Shown here in pieces: positions 1 through 10,579 of a DNA stretch of 64,000 nt. Positions within the stretch are counted from its first letter, which is position 1. Every line of letters starts with the position of its first letter. This DNA comes from Undaria pinnatifida (Eukaryota; Sar; Phaeophyceae; Laminariales; Alariaceae), in contig JABAKD010000023.1 in assembly GCA_012845835.1 (NCBI GenBank), forward strand, positions 19,826,691-19,890,690, read 5' to 3'. The translations under genes and the position numbers were made by a program. The notes below the pieces were generated by a model. That model was given only the letters and a program-made list of their open reading frames with translations. It had not been told where the DNA came from and did no database searches.

Positions 1-90
1 CAACCCCAATACACATATAATGCTTTACATCGTCGGTGCGAACCGAGGCCAACTATTATATGTGCATTTTATGGGGTGGGGGGGGGGGGA
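1..90 (+). repeat. Family A dispersed element, partial copy
   Basis: This matches the 55-bp terminal motif of a dispersed element seen again near 16.1, 53.9, 56.6 and 63.2 kb: a CAACCCCAATA start, a GCGTCGGTGC-type core, ATTATATGTG, then a poly-G run. Only this end is present because the window begins inside it. No coding potential is visible. Confidence 0.6.
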
Positions 91-546
91 ACTGAAAACA
101 ATCGATACTATCTATCTAGTCAAATCAACGTCAGCAACGTAAACCAATGGGTCGATTTTAGACCTAATCATATGACGACCAATCGTATGCATTGCGGAGA
201 CGATATCGTTGCGGCATATCTGGGTGGACGGTGTTGTTGCTGAATTACGTAGTGTGTATGGTATTCAAAGCGTGCTCCTTAACCATACCCCACATATCTC
301 GTAGGCCCGAAATTGTGACATTCTGATGTTCTGCCCATATCATATACCGGTAAACTATAAGGATAAGTCTGACGATGTCATATGAGAATCTGACAACGTA
401 CACAATGTACCGGTTTACTATAATATGAATTCGAAGTATGTATTAAACATTAGTATCACGTCGTGATCGTTGTGACACATCTGACTCATTTTGCCGGGAT
501 GGTATCCTAGGCGTGCTCCTTAACCACGCTGTTTTTTTTTTCTATT
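91..546. other. Non-coding stretch with a short shared motif
   Basis: I see no gene. The motif GCGTGCTCCTTAACC occurs at about 270 and 511, and a close match lies near 55323 followed by the same CATATCTCG text, so this is probably the remnant of another dispersed repeat. The rest is unrecognised. Confidence 0.4.
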
Positions 547-786
547 TTTCTTTGTTATTGTTATTGTGGTTGTGGTTGTGGTTGCGGTTTCGGTCGCGGT
601 CGTGGTCGTGGACGTGGTTGTTGTGAATATACAGAGGACTCCTAACTATCAATTCTGCCGATTTTCTTTATTTTTTATCTTTTTGTTATTTTGTTCTTGT
701 TATTGTTATTGTGGTTGTGGTTGCGGTTGCGGTCGTGGTTGTTGTGAATATACGGAGGACTCCTAACTACCAATTCTGCCAACTTG
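547..786 (+). repeat. Two-unit tandem repeat with GTTGTGG-type simple sequence
   Basis: A TTATTGTTATTGTGGTTGTG tract, followed by GTGAATATAC and GGACTCCTAACTA, is present twice about 121-145 bp apart. The low-complexity part encodes Val/Ala-rich peptides in one frame and Cys/Gly-rich peptides in another. The open frames here are by-products of the repeat. Confidence 0.75.
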
Positions 787-867
787 AGAGCTTCTCGCTG
801 AATTTAATGAAAACGCATTCAAGTATAGATGATGGGACAACACCGCAGATTACGCGTGTGATTACCC

Positions 868-869
<2 letters not shown>

Positions 870-904
<35 letters not shown>
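870..904 (+). repeat. (GTT)n microsatellite
   Basis: About twelve GTT/TTG trinucleotides run without interruption. A similar tract occurs at 43182-43206. Confidence 0.95.
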
Positions 905-1318
905 CATAAAAAACAAAAGGCAAAAAGGCAAAATTTGTAGCCGCCCCACAAACAGCTACGTGTACATACAGCGAGTAGCAGCGACACTCAACTATTATTG
1001 CTGCTGTACGAGGTTACAACTGCTGCCGCTGTGCATGAGGTTTACGTACACAGCAGCAGCAGCGCGCCACTGCACTGCTGCATGCAGCATACAGCAGTGT
1101 ACCTGGCACGTACACACCCGTACGCGTCAGTGCGTACGTACAGCAACACACGTTTTTTCCCCTCGTTTAAAAAAAGAAAAAATAAGCTCCAAAAGAAATA
1201 CCGATAGCCATGCGGAGCCCTTTATCACGTACTTGGTAATATCCAGAGGCATACTAGCGGCATCGTTCAGCAGCATCAATCACTTCACGGCACTAGCGAT
1301 TTTTGGGTTGGTGATTAG
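905..1318. other. CAG/CTG and GTAC-rich non-coding sequence
   Basis: CAG and CTG clusters lie at about 1010-1110, including inverted GCTGC and GCAGC motifs. A long plus-strand frame crosses this region (711-1835) but it has microsatellite composition and no recognisable domain, so I do not call it a gene. Confidence 0.4.
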
Positions 1319-1779
1319 GACGCCCTCGCCCGGCCGATACGGGCCAAGCCGCGACAGAACTCGGCAGCCCCCCACCTCTCTGAGTCAAAGAGACTCGTCC
1401 CTTGCTGCACTTTCAGCGTTGGCAAGAACTTTGCAGTCGTGGATATGGCGCCTGAGGAGGCTCATCAACGTAGAAAGCTTGGTTCGAATCTCATTGTGTG
1501 GACGAAAATGTAAGCTAATTTCTCTCCTATATATCAATACGCGCCGTACCCTATGTGCTGGCATTGTTTTGGGTTTACTTTGCGTGCCACCGCCCATTGG
1601 GACGCCAGCTTCCACCACCCTCGCTCGGTCAATACGCGCCAAACCGCGACGACACTCGGCAGCCCCAACCTCTAGGAGTCGAGGAAACTCATCTCCTACT
1701 GGGCGTTCGACCTTGGCAGGATCTTTGAGGCTGTGGTCGCGGCGTCTGCGCAGATTCATCGATTCTGAAGAATATGGGT
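1319..1779 (+). repeat. 280-bp tandem repeat, two diverged units, second split by the chromovirus
   Basis: Unit 1 begins at about 1319 and unit 2 at about 1599. Both contain a CCGCGAC...CTCGGCAGCCCC core and then a region ending TTCGAA/TTCGAG. Unit 2 stops at 1779, and its continuation (TTCGAGGTTC, then GCCGTACCTTATGTG) reappears directly after the retrotransposon at 8923-9000. It matches unit 1 at 1482-1555. The unit contains a GGTTCGAATC box-B-like motif, but no tRNA fold could be drawn. Confidence 0.7.
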
Positions 1780-2046
1780 TGTGGCGTCTGGGGACGATCC
1801 TCTCGCAAATCCACGGGTCAAGTACTGATACGTAAGCATGCATGTTCTTACGTGAACCGCAACATGTAACCGCTATCGGGAAACTCGCCGAGTACAAGGC
1901 ATTATCCACTCTGTTTTGTCTCCTTTTGATTGATGTAGGTCCATCTACCGAGCCGGGAGTTGAAGCAGTGCTTTCCCCCGGGCTCCTGCTGAGATCAGGA
2001 GTGTAGGTGTTGTGCTGTGCGTGGCGCGCTTCTTGCGAAGACACCA
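1780..2046 (+). repeat. 5' LTR of the chromovirus
   Basis: Starts TGTGGCGTCTGGGG and ends GAAGACACCA. It aligns over its whole 267 bp with 8651-8917, with scattered substitutions and few or no indels. LTRs are identical at insertion, so the divergence means an old insertion. Confidence 0.88.
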
Positions 2047-3991
2047 TAATACGATCGTATTTGATAGGTCCGTGAAGAATTGCGAGAGTTGCACACCGGG
2101 CAGGAGAATCCCCAGCAGGGTGCGTGTAGAGGAACGCAGAGGCGGCGTGGACGTCGTCCCGGCGTGCCCTTGGGTAAAAGCCGCGGCCTGGAGAAATTCC
2201 CGCCGCGTGCAGAGCAGAGGAAGTGGTGGCTTGGACGGTGTCCCGCCACCTTGCTGGGAAAGTCACCTCAGCGAAAACAAAAAACGAAAAAAAACACCAA
2301 GAAACAACAGGTTGGACGTAATCCCCCCGCATAATCAGCAATTCTGCCGCAGCTGCAATCTCGCCGCCAGAAATTATCCAGCAGCGTTCATGCGCACCCC
2401 TCACGGAGGCCACGGAGGCAGTACGCCGGGGTCACCGCCACGACACACGGGTGTTGGCATCGGGGGCGGACGTACACGCAACCGCAGCCTCGAATCGCAA
2501 CTGCGGTGGAGGCCCGCTGAAAACCCACTCCAGAACCATCCTGGCGGAGCAATTGGGACTGGAGAAGTGCAGTCGTTCAGCGCTGATGCAGCTGATGCCG
2601 CGCAGCTGGCCGGTAGGGGACCTGGCCGTAGAGTCGGGGTTTCCGACCGGTGGGAATCCAGCGCGCGGAGCGAACACGACGAAAGATGGGGAGGATCGCA
2701 CAGACCAGGGACGGAGGGGCGTCGCCTACAAACATGAACACGTCCGGTCGCCGTCAGACGCGGGTCGAGGCTTCCGCTTGGCTCCTAATGGCATTGATTC
2801 ATCGGCTGTAACTGAGCTCATCCGCGCACTGCGCGGAATCATACCCAAGCCCATCGCTCCACGTTTGACGGCATCTACCCCAAAGGCTTGCGATGAATGT
2901 ATACGTCAGTGGGGTGAGTACACGCAACAAGGCCCTGCTGTAGACGGAGGCATGATGATGCGAAGCTGTGTGACAGAACATACTTTCGCCACTGTCTGCT
3001 ATCTAGCAAACTTCGCCACTCCCCGCGTTTAGTCTATCAGAGGTGCCGATCTTTTGGAGTGTTTACGCGATGTGGTTCGGCCTTACAGCACTGTCAGCGA
3101 GGTGGCCAGGTATAGTCGCCTGCAGGTAGCAGCCGCCAGCGTACCTCCACCCATCAACTCGAATGATGCACACCGCCATGTACTGGCAACGTGGGAAGCC
3201 ACTCGTAACGCAGTTACCGAAGCCGACCGCTAGTTCTTATTCACAGATACGGGTACATGTGTGGGACATGGATCGCGGCCTCTGGCAAGTCGTTCAGCAG
3301 GGTATTCGTGGACGCCCTCCGGCCGCACCAATTTCAGGAAAGCGTCCGAAACAAATTTATGATTAACGACACACCGATGAAAAAACACGAAAATCTAAGC
3401 CGTCGTGCCAGGCGTCTGGCTGTAAAATGGCCTGACATACAGCGCGTCGTCGACGCCGCCATCAACGACACCAACGGCCGCGGTGGCAGAGGTCGCTTCG
3501 TTGGGGACGGCTCCAAACACCGGGAGCAGTACGAGCGTCCGGGGGCGCCGGGTCCGTCTGGTCTCGCTCGCGATCACCCGCGAGTGAGCAATTTGAGCGG
3601 GCGTCCGGATGACACCGCCGTCCACGAGAGCTCCCGTTGCTCCCTCACAGGGCATCTCGAGCCACGATGTTGGCTAAAATACCCGCATCTACGATCCGAT
3701 CGACAACCAGCCCATCCGAGTGCAAACACATACCTTCCGGCCCAGAGTGGAGTGCACTCCACTCCCATCGCGCCTAGCCGCGTCGAGGGCGAGGCCCCGG
3801 TGGGTGCTGGAGAGGGTCAGGCCGGGTATGCTTTTTCTGCGAGGAATTCTCCCGCTGGAAATCGGGGAGCGCGTCCGGGCTGGTCCGATGTGGGTGGGAC
3901 TTCTGCTGGAAGTGATTCTCCCGGGCGCCTACTGCGATCCTCAAGTGATGCACGCAAGAATCCCCAAGTAGACCGGGGAACCCCGGCATAG
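2047..3991 (+). pseudogene. Chromovirus gag region, broken
   Basis: This leader plus gag interval lies between the 5' LTR and the protease. Two longer frames survive, about 2451-3032 and 3257-3991, in different frames. They encode basic, Pro/Arg/Gly-rich polypeptides. The segment around 3290-3450 (VFVDALRP, then a KKHENLSRRARRLAVKWPDI-type helix) looks like the end of a capsid domain. No clear CCHC knuckle is preserved. The assignment rests mainly on position; sequence similarity alone would not prove it. Structural gag proteins form the cytoplasmic particle in which reverse transcription occurs. Confidence 0.55.
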
Positions 3992-4155
3992 CCTTCAGGC
4001 GGCCGTGGTCCCGGATCCCGCCGAGTAGCTCGACTGGAGACTGACCAGCCCGAGCAAACTGAGATCCTGGGCCTCGGGAAACCTACGCTTTTATTCCCTA
4101 TGGAAGTTCACGAGCTGGGGGCCGGGCGTCCCCTGGCGGCAACCCCAGAGGTAAC

Positions 4156-4686
4156 GTGATGAATCGAGGACTGGCAGCCATGGATGCGAAAGCCGCCCGT
4201 CCAGATGGGATGCATGATACAGTACGCCTCCGTCCGACGGGAGTAGATAGTGGACCCGGAATGGAAGGTCGGGTCATCCTGTGTACTGGTAGCCAAATCA
4301 ATGTGATCAGTCCAGGCATGTTCGCCAAGCTGCAAGCGAAGTACCCCTTGACCGCCCTCCTCATTCAAAGCACGCTTCCCGTTGTGCTGGCGGACCAAGC
4401 AATCGCGCAAGCAGTTGGTACTACTGAGTCTCTGAATGTCACTGTTACTAGTGGGGCTGCCGGGCCAGTTCAGTTATCGCGCATGGTTTTTACCGTCCTC
4501 GAAGGGGACGACGATCTGCTGTTGTTGGGAAATCTCACCATGGTCGCCAAACTCGGCATCGACGTCGAGAACATTCACACCAATCTGCCTGCCAACGTCG
4601 CCGAAGGTGGCATTCAATGCGCCGTTGCGTTTTGGCGGCAGTTCGTGGGGCTAATGCCGATCCAGATCCGTCTGCGGCCCTCCTAA
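4156..4686 (+). pseudogene. Chromovirus aspartic protease domain, active site altered
   Basis: The 176-residue frame shows the retropepsin pattern: ILCTGSQINVISP near residue 40 where ILDTGS-type motifs are expected, and LLLLGNLTMVAKLGID near residue 120 corresponding to the hydrophobic ILLG...LGID motif. The catalytic Asp is replaced by Cys, so the enzyme would be dead. Retropepsins act as dimers to cleave the Gag-Pol precursor. The frame ends with a stop before the reverse transcriptase, which starts in another frame. Confidence 0.75.
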
Positions 4687-4759
4687 CCGACCTGTCACCG
4701 CCTCTGATTAGCGCTCCAGACGAAGAGATGCAAGAACGCGTTCGCCTCTAACAGAAAGG

Positions 4760-6115
4760 GGTGGATACAGCTGCCCAGGAGGGAATGGGTACTGAGGCTT
4801 TGGCCGACCTGGCCCTGGCGGTGATAGCGGATTTCAAAGGGAGTTACCGGGCTGGTCTGCGAATGAAAGACCCCCCAGCGGATGTGCCACCAACAATAAA
4901 CCGGTGCAGCACCGTATGGTCATCGACTACAGCGTCGTCAACTCGCACACGGAGCCGGATCCGTACCCGTACCGCGTACCGCTGTTGCACGAGCAGGGCC
5001 TATTTCTCGCGGATCATCCCCGTTGTATGTCCCTGGACATTTACGAGGGGTTTTGGCAGATCCCGCTGAACGAAAACAGCCACAAAATTCAACTTTCATA
5101 ACCCCTGAAGACCTGTGGAAGCCACGGAGAATGACGCAAGGGTGCTGCAATGCCACCGACCATTTCGTGGGCGTCATGAACCATGTTTTAGGACCACTAA
5201 TCGGGGAAATATGCGTCGTTTACGTTGATAACAGTAACATTTGCGAAGTCTGGGCCGGAGTTGGTCCTGCGCGCGCAAGACGTGCCGGAGCGTCTGCAAC
5301 GCCATGGTTTATTATCATCAGCGAGAAGAAACTTCTTTCATACCACGGAAGTAAACTGGTGCGGCAAGCTGTGTTCAGCATCTGCAGTGAGGCATGACCC
5401 TGCACGCATCGAGGGCCTGCTGTCTCTTCGACGTCCGGAGACCGGAGGTGAGCTGCAGCATTTTTTAGCGGCAGTGAACTGGATGCACACGCATCTGCCT
5501 GAACTAGCAAAAATGAATGCCCCTCTCCGGGGCTTGATGGAAACTTTGCTCCAGAACGGCGTACCAAGCGCGTCGCCACAACCAAGAAAAATTACGTCCG
5601 CGAAGTCGACGACTGACCGTCAGCAGGCGTGGGTGCGGGTGAAACACCTTCTGGGAGAATGTGTCACTCCGGCGCAACCGTGTGCAGAGCATACGGTTAT
5701 GGTCTTTACAGATACCTCCGACCTGCGCTGGGGGGCCATGGTCATGCAAGTTCCCGACGCCGATCTGTGTGTAGTCGGGCGTCCATACGTCCTAAATGCA
5801 ACACGTTCCGTTTGCTTTCGTGAGTGGATCATTTACGAACTTCAAATTACACTGGGCTACCCTGGATAAGGAGGCTCTCGTCCTTGTGGAAACATTCCAG
5901 AGGCTGGAGTGGCTGCTCTGGTCGGGACCAGTTATCTGCACTCACCATCGGAACCTGACATATATCTTCAACCCGCAAACCGCCGTGTTAAAAAAGAGCA
6001 AGGCAACCAGCCAACGTTTGCTCAACTGGGCAACGAGCCTTGAAATGTTAAAATTCTCGATCCGGCATACTGTCGGTACGGAAAACCTGAGGAGTGACCT
6101 TCTTTCGCGTTGGAT
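4760..6115 (+). pseudogene. Chromovirus reverse transcriptase and RNase H, broken
   Basis: Reverse transcriptase signatures occur in order across several frames: VIDYSVVNSHTEPDPYPY (about 4919), SLDIYEGFWQIPL (about 5034), an MTQGCCNAT segment, and YVDN (about 5220) where YVDD is expected, so one catalytic Asp is lost. The RNase H part follows: VMVFTDTSDLRWGA (about 5695), LDKEALVLVETFQRLEWLLW (about 5865), THHRNLTYIFNP (about 5940) and LLSRW (6099-6113). These match the tether and RNase H of Ty3/gypsy polymerases. At least three frame changes are needed to read through. Confidence 0.85.
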
Positions 6116-7560
6116 GAGTGCTCCCGTGTGTACCCGCTCGCTGGCTGTGCGAGCGCCGTTTCCTGAGATTCCCAACTTGGACGGTGAAATAGGCCGAAAC
6201 GCAAATTCCCTGCCATCCGTCGACGTTATTCAGGGAGTTCAGATACAGTACACTTCCCTGCAAGCGGACGATGGCTCTGGCTTTCCAACCTCTTCCGACT
6301 TGGACGACGGAAACCTGGTCAGCCGCAGACAAAGGCGTGTATACAGTGTCCGCACAGGGGCGTTGTGGATTCCGGAGGATGTAAAATACCTCCAATTGCG
6401 CCTACTGGTTTGCGCCCACTGTGGGAAGGCCGGGCGTCGCGGGAAGGACGCCGCCACGGACAGGCGGCGTCATGCATCTACTGGACGCGAACGGACGAGG
6501 ACGCGGAGACATTCATCGATGACTGCCTTAACTGCGTGGATTCCCGCGGAGGGGGAAAAGTCCCGCGCCCCTTCGGAGAGACCACCAACGGAACTAATAT
6601 GAACTCGTGCTTGCATTTCGATAATTCATACTCCGGAGTATATCGGAACCAGAGTCGAAAAAGTTCAGCAGATTGCTCACACACGAACCAATGCACGGAT
6701 TACAGTAGGCGGTTGCCAGAGCGATGATGAGCAGGGTGCAGAGTCGGGGGAAACCCGGGCCGAAAACAATCACTTCGGGTAGAAGAAGACGCGAAATACT
6801 TATTTGCAATAAAGGAGAACATCACGGATTTCGTTATGCGAGCCTGCTTCCGCTGCCAATACTGACAACGCGGCGGCGGGACTGCAACGGTGGGGTACCA
6901 CCCTGGGGGTCGCATCCGTTCTTGTGAGTGATACAGACACCCATTTTAAGAACCACCTACTAGCCAAGCTTACGACTCTTCTGGGCGTGGATCACCGTTT
7001 TGCTGTGGCAAAATCGCCCTGGATGAACGGCACGGTCGGGAACGTTAAAAGGGAAATTCTGCGCGTGTTGAAAGCCTTGCTGATTGAATATCGCAGCGTA
7101 GTCACCGACTGGGAGCATTTTGTGCCCATGGTGCAGTAGGCCTGAAACTCCTCGTACCGCGCGCGTTCAAGATGCTCGCCGTACAAGGCCTTGTTTGGTC
7201 GTGAGCCGACAACCCTGCTTGCGTCTCTGGTCCGCGACCAACACACTATCGTGGATGTGGTTCCTTTCACCAATGACGCTGTCAGAGCCATGGTCGGACA
7301 TCTGGCTGTTGCTGTGGATGTCATGCATAAACAGGTGACACACCGCGTACAGGCTGTGCGGGCTGTCAGCAGGCGGCGTGAGAGCAACTGGGTGTTACCA
7401 AACTTTGCGGTAGGCGATTACGTTCTGATGGCGCGTGTGCGGTCGCCGGGGAAAACGTCGAAAATGGTGTCCACGTGGACGGGGCCGTGGCGGGTAACCA
7501 ATGCTGAGCAAGCCCGCACGTCTACCAAGTCCAGGACATTGTTAGCGGCAACGTCACCAA
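6116..7560 (+). pseudogene. Chromovirus integrase, broken
   Basis: The zinc-binding N-terminus is visible as a RLLVCAHCGKAGRRGKDA segment (about 6400) and DDCLNC (about 6518) in different frames. The catalytic core is clearest at 6924-7139: SDTDTHFKN carries the second catalytic Asp, and SPWMNGTVGNV matches the SPWxNGTVE motif, with Gly in place of the catalytic Glu. A C-terminal GPY-like motif, TWTGPWRVTN, lies at about 7472. Integrase inserts the cDNA into host chromatin; this copy cannot because the Glu is missing and stops interrupt it. Confidence 0.85.
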
Positions 7561-7639
7561 TGCCCACGTCACGGGGCTCAAGTTCTACAAGGTTCTTGGC
7601 TAGGAAATCATCGAATATTTCCAAGAGGCGTTCCACTAC

Positions 7640-7815
7640 CTTTTCGACCAATGGGAATTACACATCGAAGAGCTGTTTGGTATCGGGCGCGCCCCCAATG
7701 GGACCTACGAGGCGTTGGTACAGTGGCACGGCTTTTCGGAATCCTAGAAATCGTGGAAGCCTCTAGCTACTCTGTACCGCGACGCCCCTACCTACATCAT
7801 AAAAAAACTGACATC
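7640..7815 (+). pseudogene. Integrase-associated chromodomain, with an internal stop
   Basis: The frame beginning near 7654 reads HIEELFGIGRAPNGTYEALV, then QWHGF, then a TAG stop at about 7744, then SWKPLATLYRDAP. This is the aromatic-cage chromodomain pattern (xVEELL, Y-x-V-x-W, S/TWEPL). In chromoviruses this module targets integration to modified histones. The stop removes the last third of the domain. Confidence 0.75.
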
Positions 7816-8650
7816 CCTGTAGCTTCCCCTAACTACCAGGAAGGCACTTATTCGACGTCACGATATTCAAATCAGCTCTCGCGCAGGAGCGCAGTTGTCG
7901 CCGCCTACTGATGGTAACGTGGTGCACCGAGTTACTGTTGAGTCGCTTTAATGAGGCGAACATGATACGGACACACGATGGCTGATCGTGAACGTTTAAT
8001 ATATGTTAACGTACTGCTGTGCCTCTTTTGCTTTGGTAGAGATTTCGGAGGAACGTTCCGAGCATGGCATTGAATTGTTACTGGATAAGAATATTATCAA
8101 TGGTTGGATGTATGTGTTGCTTGAGATACCGTATTTGTTGCGCTCAAGGTGGCCAATGAAATATCGTGTGTGTTTGTCGTGCGGGTGTGTGTAATCGAAA
8201 AAACATCTGCTCAGTGGGTTGCGTTTATCTGTGGCAATTTTGTTTCCGCCTGATTATATACTTGTATTTCCAGGGTTTCAAGGCGGCCTTGGTCAGTTCG
8301 CTGGCTGGGAGAACGGCCCTCGAAGTATTTGCATCAATAATTGTACCTTCTTTGATATCTCGCGGTTGTATACTGCTTGCTTTTGTCTTAGGTTTTAATC
8401 TGGACGCCGTATTTGTTTTGTAAGATGGAAGCATTTTCTGTTGGAGGGGTAATACATTTAGTTATGATATTCCATGAGAGCGTAGCTTTTGCTGCATGCT
8501 TTTCAGGCCATCGTTCAGTTGTTCATTTGGGTAAAATATGTTAGGGAGCGCTTCTGGCGCCAATGTGCCGTGGATATTTCGCCTGTCCCTTTTTCTTTGG
8601 TCAAGTTTGCCCAAGTCCCTTCGGGTCAGTGGGGTACTTGGAGGGGATGC
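7816..8650 (+). other. 3' non-coding region of the chromovirus with polypurine tract
   Basis: No recognisable frame follows the chromodomain. Small frames at 8003-8194 and 8166-8423 encode no known domain. The GGAGGGGATGC tract at 8640-8650, immediately before the 3' LTR, is the likely plus-strand priming polypurine tract. Confidence 0.55.
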
Positions 8651-8917
8651 TGTTGCGTCTGGGGAAAATCCTCGCGCATATCCACGGTTCAAGTACTGAT
8701 ATGCAGAAATGCATGTTCTTACGGAAACCGCAACATGTAACGGCTATTGGGAAGCTCGCCGTCTACAAGGCATAATTCACTCTGTTTTCCCTCCTTTTGA
8801 TTGATCTGGGTCCATCTATCGAGCCGAGAGTTGCAGCAGTGCTGCCCCCCGGGCTCCTGCTGAGTTCATGAGTGTAGGTGTTGTGCTGGGCGTGGCGCTC
8901 TACTTGCGAAGACACCA
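8651..8917 (+). repeat. 3' LTR of the chromovirus
   Basis: Starts TGTTGCGTCTGGGG and ends GAAGACACCA. It has the same length and orientation as 1780-2046. The target-site 5-mer TAGGT follows directly at 8918-8922. Confidence 0.88.
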
Positions 8918-9061
8918 TAGGTTCGAGGTTCTTATACGGACGGGAATGTAATGGTGTATGCTCTGTACTATATAATGATGTGCCGTACCTTATGTGGGCA
9001 ACCACGGCAGAATTTCTGCGCGACAAAAGCCCCTCCCTGCAACCTGCTCCCCGCATTCAGC

Positions 9062-9091
9062 TCGAGCGAGCGTGCCGGCACGCTCGCTCGA
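9062..9091. repeat. 30-bp perfect palindrome
   Basis: The left arm TCGAGCGAGCGTGCC is followed directly by its exact reverse complement with no spacer. It could form a cruciform or bind a dimeric protein. It sits at the edge of the GC-rich island. Confidence 0.95.
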
Positions 9092-9409
9092 AGGGTGCAC
9101 GATAGACAACAGCAGTGCAGCTGAGCCCGAGAAGGTAAGGTGCTCTTGGTGTCCGTAACCATGCTCGATGCTGCGAATGTTCTCGTGTGCGGGTGCTAGG
9201 GTGTGGGAGGGTTCGGTCGCATGCTCTCGTGTGGGCGAGGGGCGGGGCGTTTCGAGTTTCGATGCACGCTGAAGCGTTCTTTGATAAAATATATTGGGCA
9301 CACAGTGCGCGAGGGGGGGCGGGGCGGGCGTCTCCGCTAAACTGATGCTATTTTTTCGCCTACGAGAGCGCGCCGCGCGGGCCACGGGGGCGAGGGTGAG
9401 CGCGAGACC

Positions 9410-9427
9410 CCGGGGGCGCGCCCCCGG
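9410..9427. repeat. 18-bp GC palindrome
   Basis: CCGGGGGCG followed by its exact reverse complement CGCCCCCGG, within the GC-rich island. Confidence 0.95.
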
Positions 9428-9693
9428 AGCCTGAGGGCGTCGCCCGGGGCGAGCGGAGTCGAGGTCGCGGCGGCAAGGCCGGCGCGAAAACGTGCCGCTT
9501 GGCGAAACAGACACGATTTGATCTTGTTATATAACCAGTACGAGAGCATTTTTACTGCAAGCGTAAAATACCTACCCTGGTAGGGACTAAGGCCGGCCAC
9601 TCCTTCCCAATGGCGGAGGGGCCACATTTTGAAAAACAAAATGAACGGGTTATCATGCAATACATGTCATACGATATGCAAGTATTACAGCCA

Positions 9694-10096
9694 TGTAGTG
9701 TAGCGAGTAATATTATCGGAGTTCTTAAATTGGTGTCGTGTTGTGCTTGTTGAAGCTGGCCTAAACTATCTTACAGAGTAGGGCTGCCGCCAAAGGGTCG
9801 ATGCCAAACGGGATTGTTGCCTCAAGGGACTGCCGTGGATCAGCAACAGCGTTAAGCAACGACGTCACGTCTCTGTCCATCACCTAGTCTACCCGCAAAC
9901 CAAGGGGGCGATGATAAGCAGAGCCCTGGGGATGAAGGCCCCCATACCCGTTCACCTAGAAACCGGGGATGGAGCGTCTTGACCCATACAATTGTATCTT
10001 CGGGATAGAGCAGTCCGATGTCTGGGTCCCACAAATGCCATCAAGCATCCTTGTGCAAGGGGATTCTTGGGCAAGGAGACGGGAGGTCGCAGCAAT
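9694..10096 (+). repeat. Dispersed repeat R1, copy 1
   Basis: About 400 bp aligned in direct orientation with 18134-18530. Shared landmarks are TGTAGTGTAGC at the start, GATTGTTGCCTC, GACGTCACGTCTCTGT, CCCATACCCGTTCA, ATCTTCGGGATA, CTGGGTCCCACAA and TTGGGCAAGGAGA at the end. No frame spans both copies, so it is likely non-coding. Confidence 0.85.
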
Positions 10097-10579
10097 TTAT
10101 TCAAAAAAGCAAATGAACGTCTGAAACGCTTGCTTACGAAAAAGAAATATAGGGTTTTACGGTATCCCAAGATGCGCAGATACAATCATCCCCGCGTCAA
10201 TTAAGAGGTATACCTGTCGAGTTTCGGGGTATCGAGTTGTGACATTACGACATCATGGGTCGCTTGTGCACCTCTCGCAACGGCAACAGCATGATCGGCA
10301 GCTCAGATAAACACCTCTCAGTATATGTATACCATTGTAAGCGCGCAACTAACAACCGAAAGTGGTGAGGTATACGGGTGATCATGGCCGAGTTGGTCAC
10401 ATCGTTAGAGCCAGCGCAACCAGACGGCAACGCTGACAGTCAAAGTTAGGGGGGGAGACGAGGGCTTCCCCCGATGGACAAAATGTGCGCTTCGGATCGA
10501 TAGGTCGCTCTTTCTTTGCCTAGATAATCGTACTCTTTCATGCCGTGATTTTCACACCTCGGATAATGCAACAATTAAC
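10097..10579. other. Unrecognised non-coding sequence
   Basis: No domain, RNA gene or repeat was recognised. Small frames at 10097-10204 and 10245-10430 have no supporting features. Confidence 0.35.

Larger units (their letters stand above)
1780..8917 (+). mobile_element. Ty3/gypsy chromovirus-type LTR retrotransposon, full length but decayed
   Basis: The element is 7138 bp. Two direct repeats of equal length (267 bp), both starting TG and ending CA, bound an internal region in the order gag, protease, reverse transcriptase, RNase H, integrase, chromodomain. That order is diagnostic of Ty3/gypsy chromoviruses. The flanking 5-mers are TGGGT and TAGGT, a target-site duplication with one mismatch. 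All coding parts carry stops and frame changes, and the LTRs differ at many positions, so the copy is old and inactive. A purine-rich tract (8640-8650) precedes the 3' LTR. No standard primer binding site is obvious after 2046. Confidence 0.9.
8918..9693. other. Continuation of the 280-bp repeat, then a GC-rich island with palindromes
   Basis: The first 90 bp complete the interrupted tandem repeat unit. About 9180-9500 is strongly GC- and CpG-rich with G runs. It carries a 30-bp perfect palindrome at 9062-9091 and an 18-bp one at 9410-9427. A minus-strand frame (8990-9514) crosses it but its Arg/Pro/Ala-rich composition reflects the GC content. A CpG-island promoter is possible but no gene could be attached. 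Confidence 0.45.

Noticed and set aside
1477-1500. GGTTCGAATCTC as a tRNA T-arm
   Set aside because: The flanking bases do not pair, no A box is at a suitable distance, and no cloverleaf can be drawn.
711-1835. 374-residue plus-strand open frame
   Set aside because: It runs through a GTT microsatellite and a diverged tandem repeat and enters the chromovirus LTR; no domain or splice support.
1385-2413. 342-residue minus-strand frame
   Set aside because: It crosses the 5' LTR and gag leader of the chromovirus antisense, with no domain.
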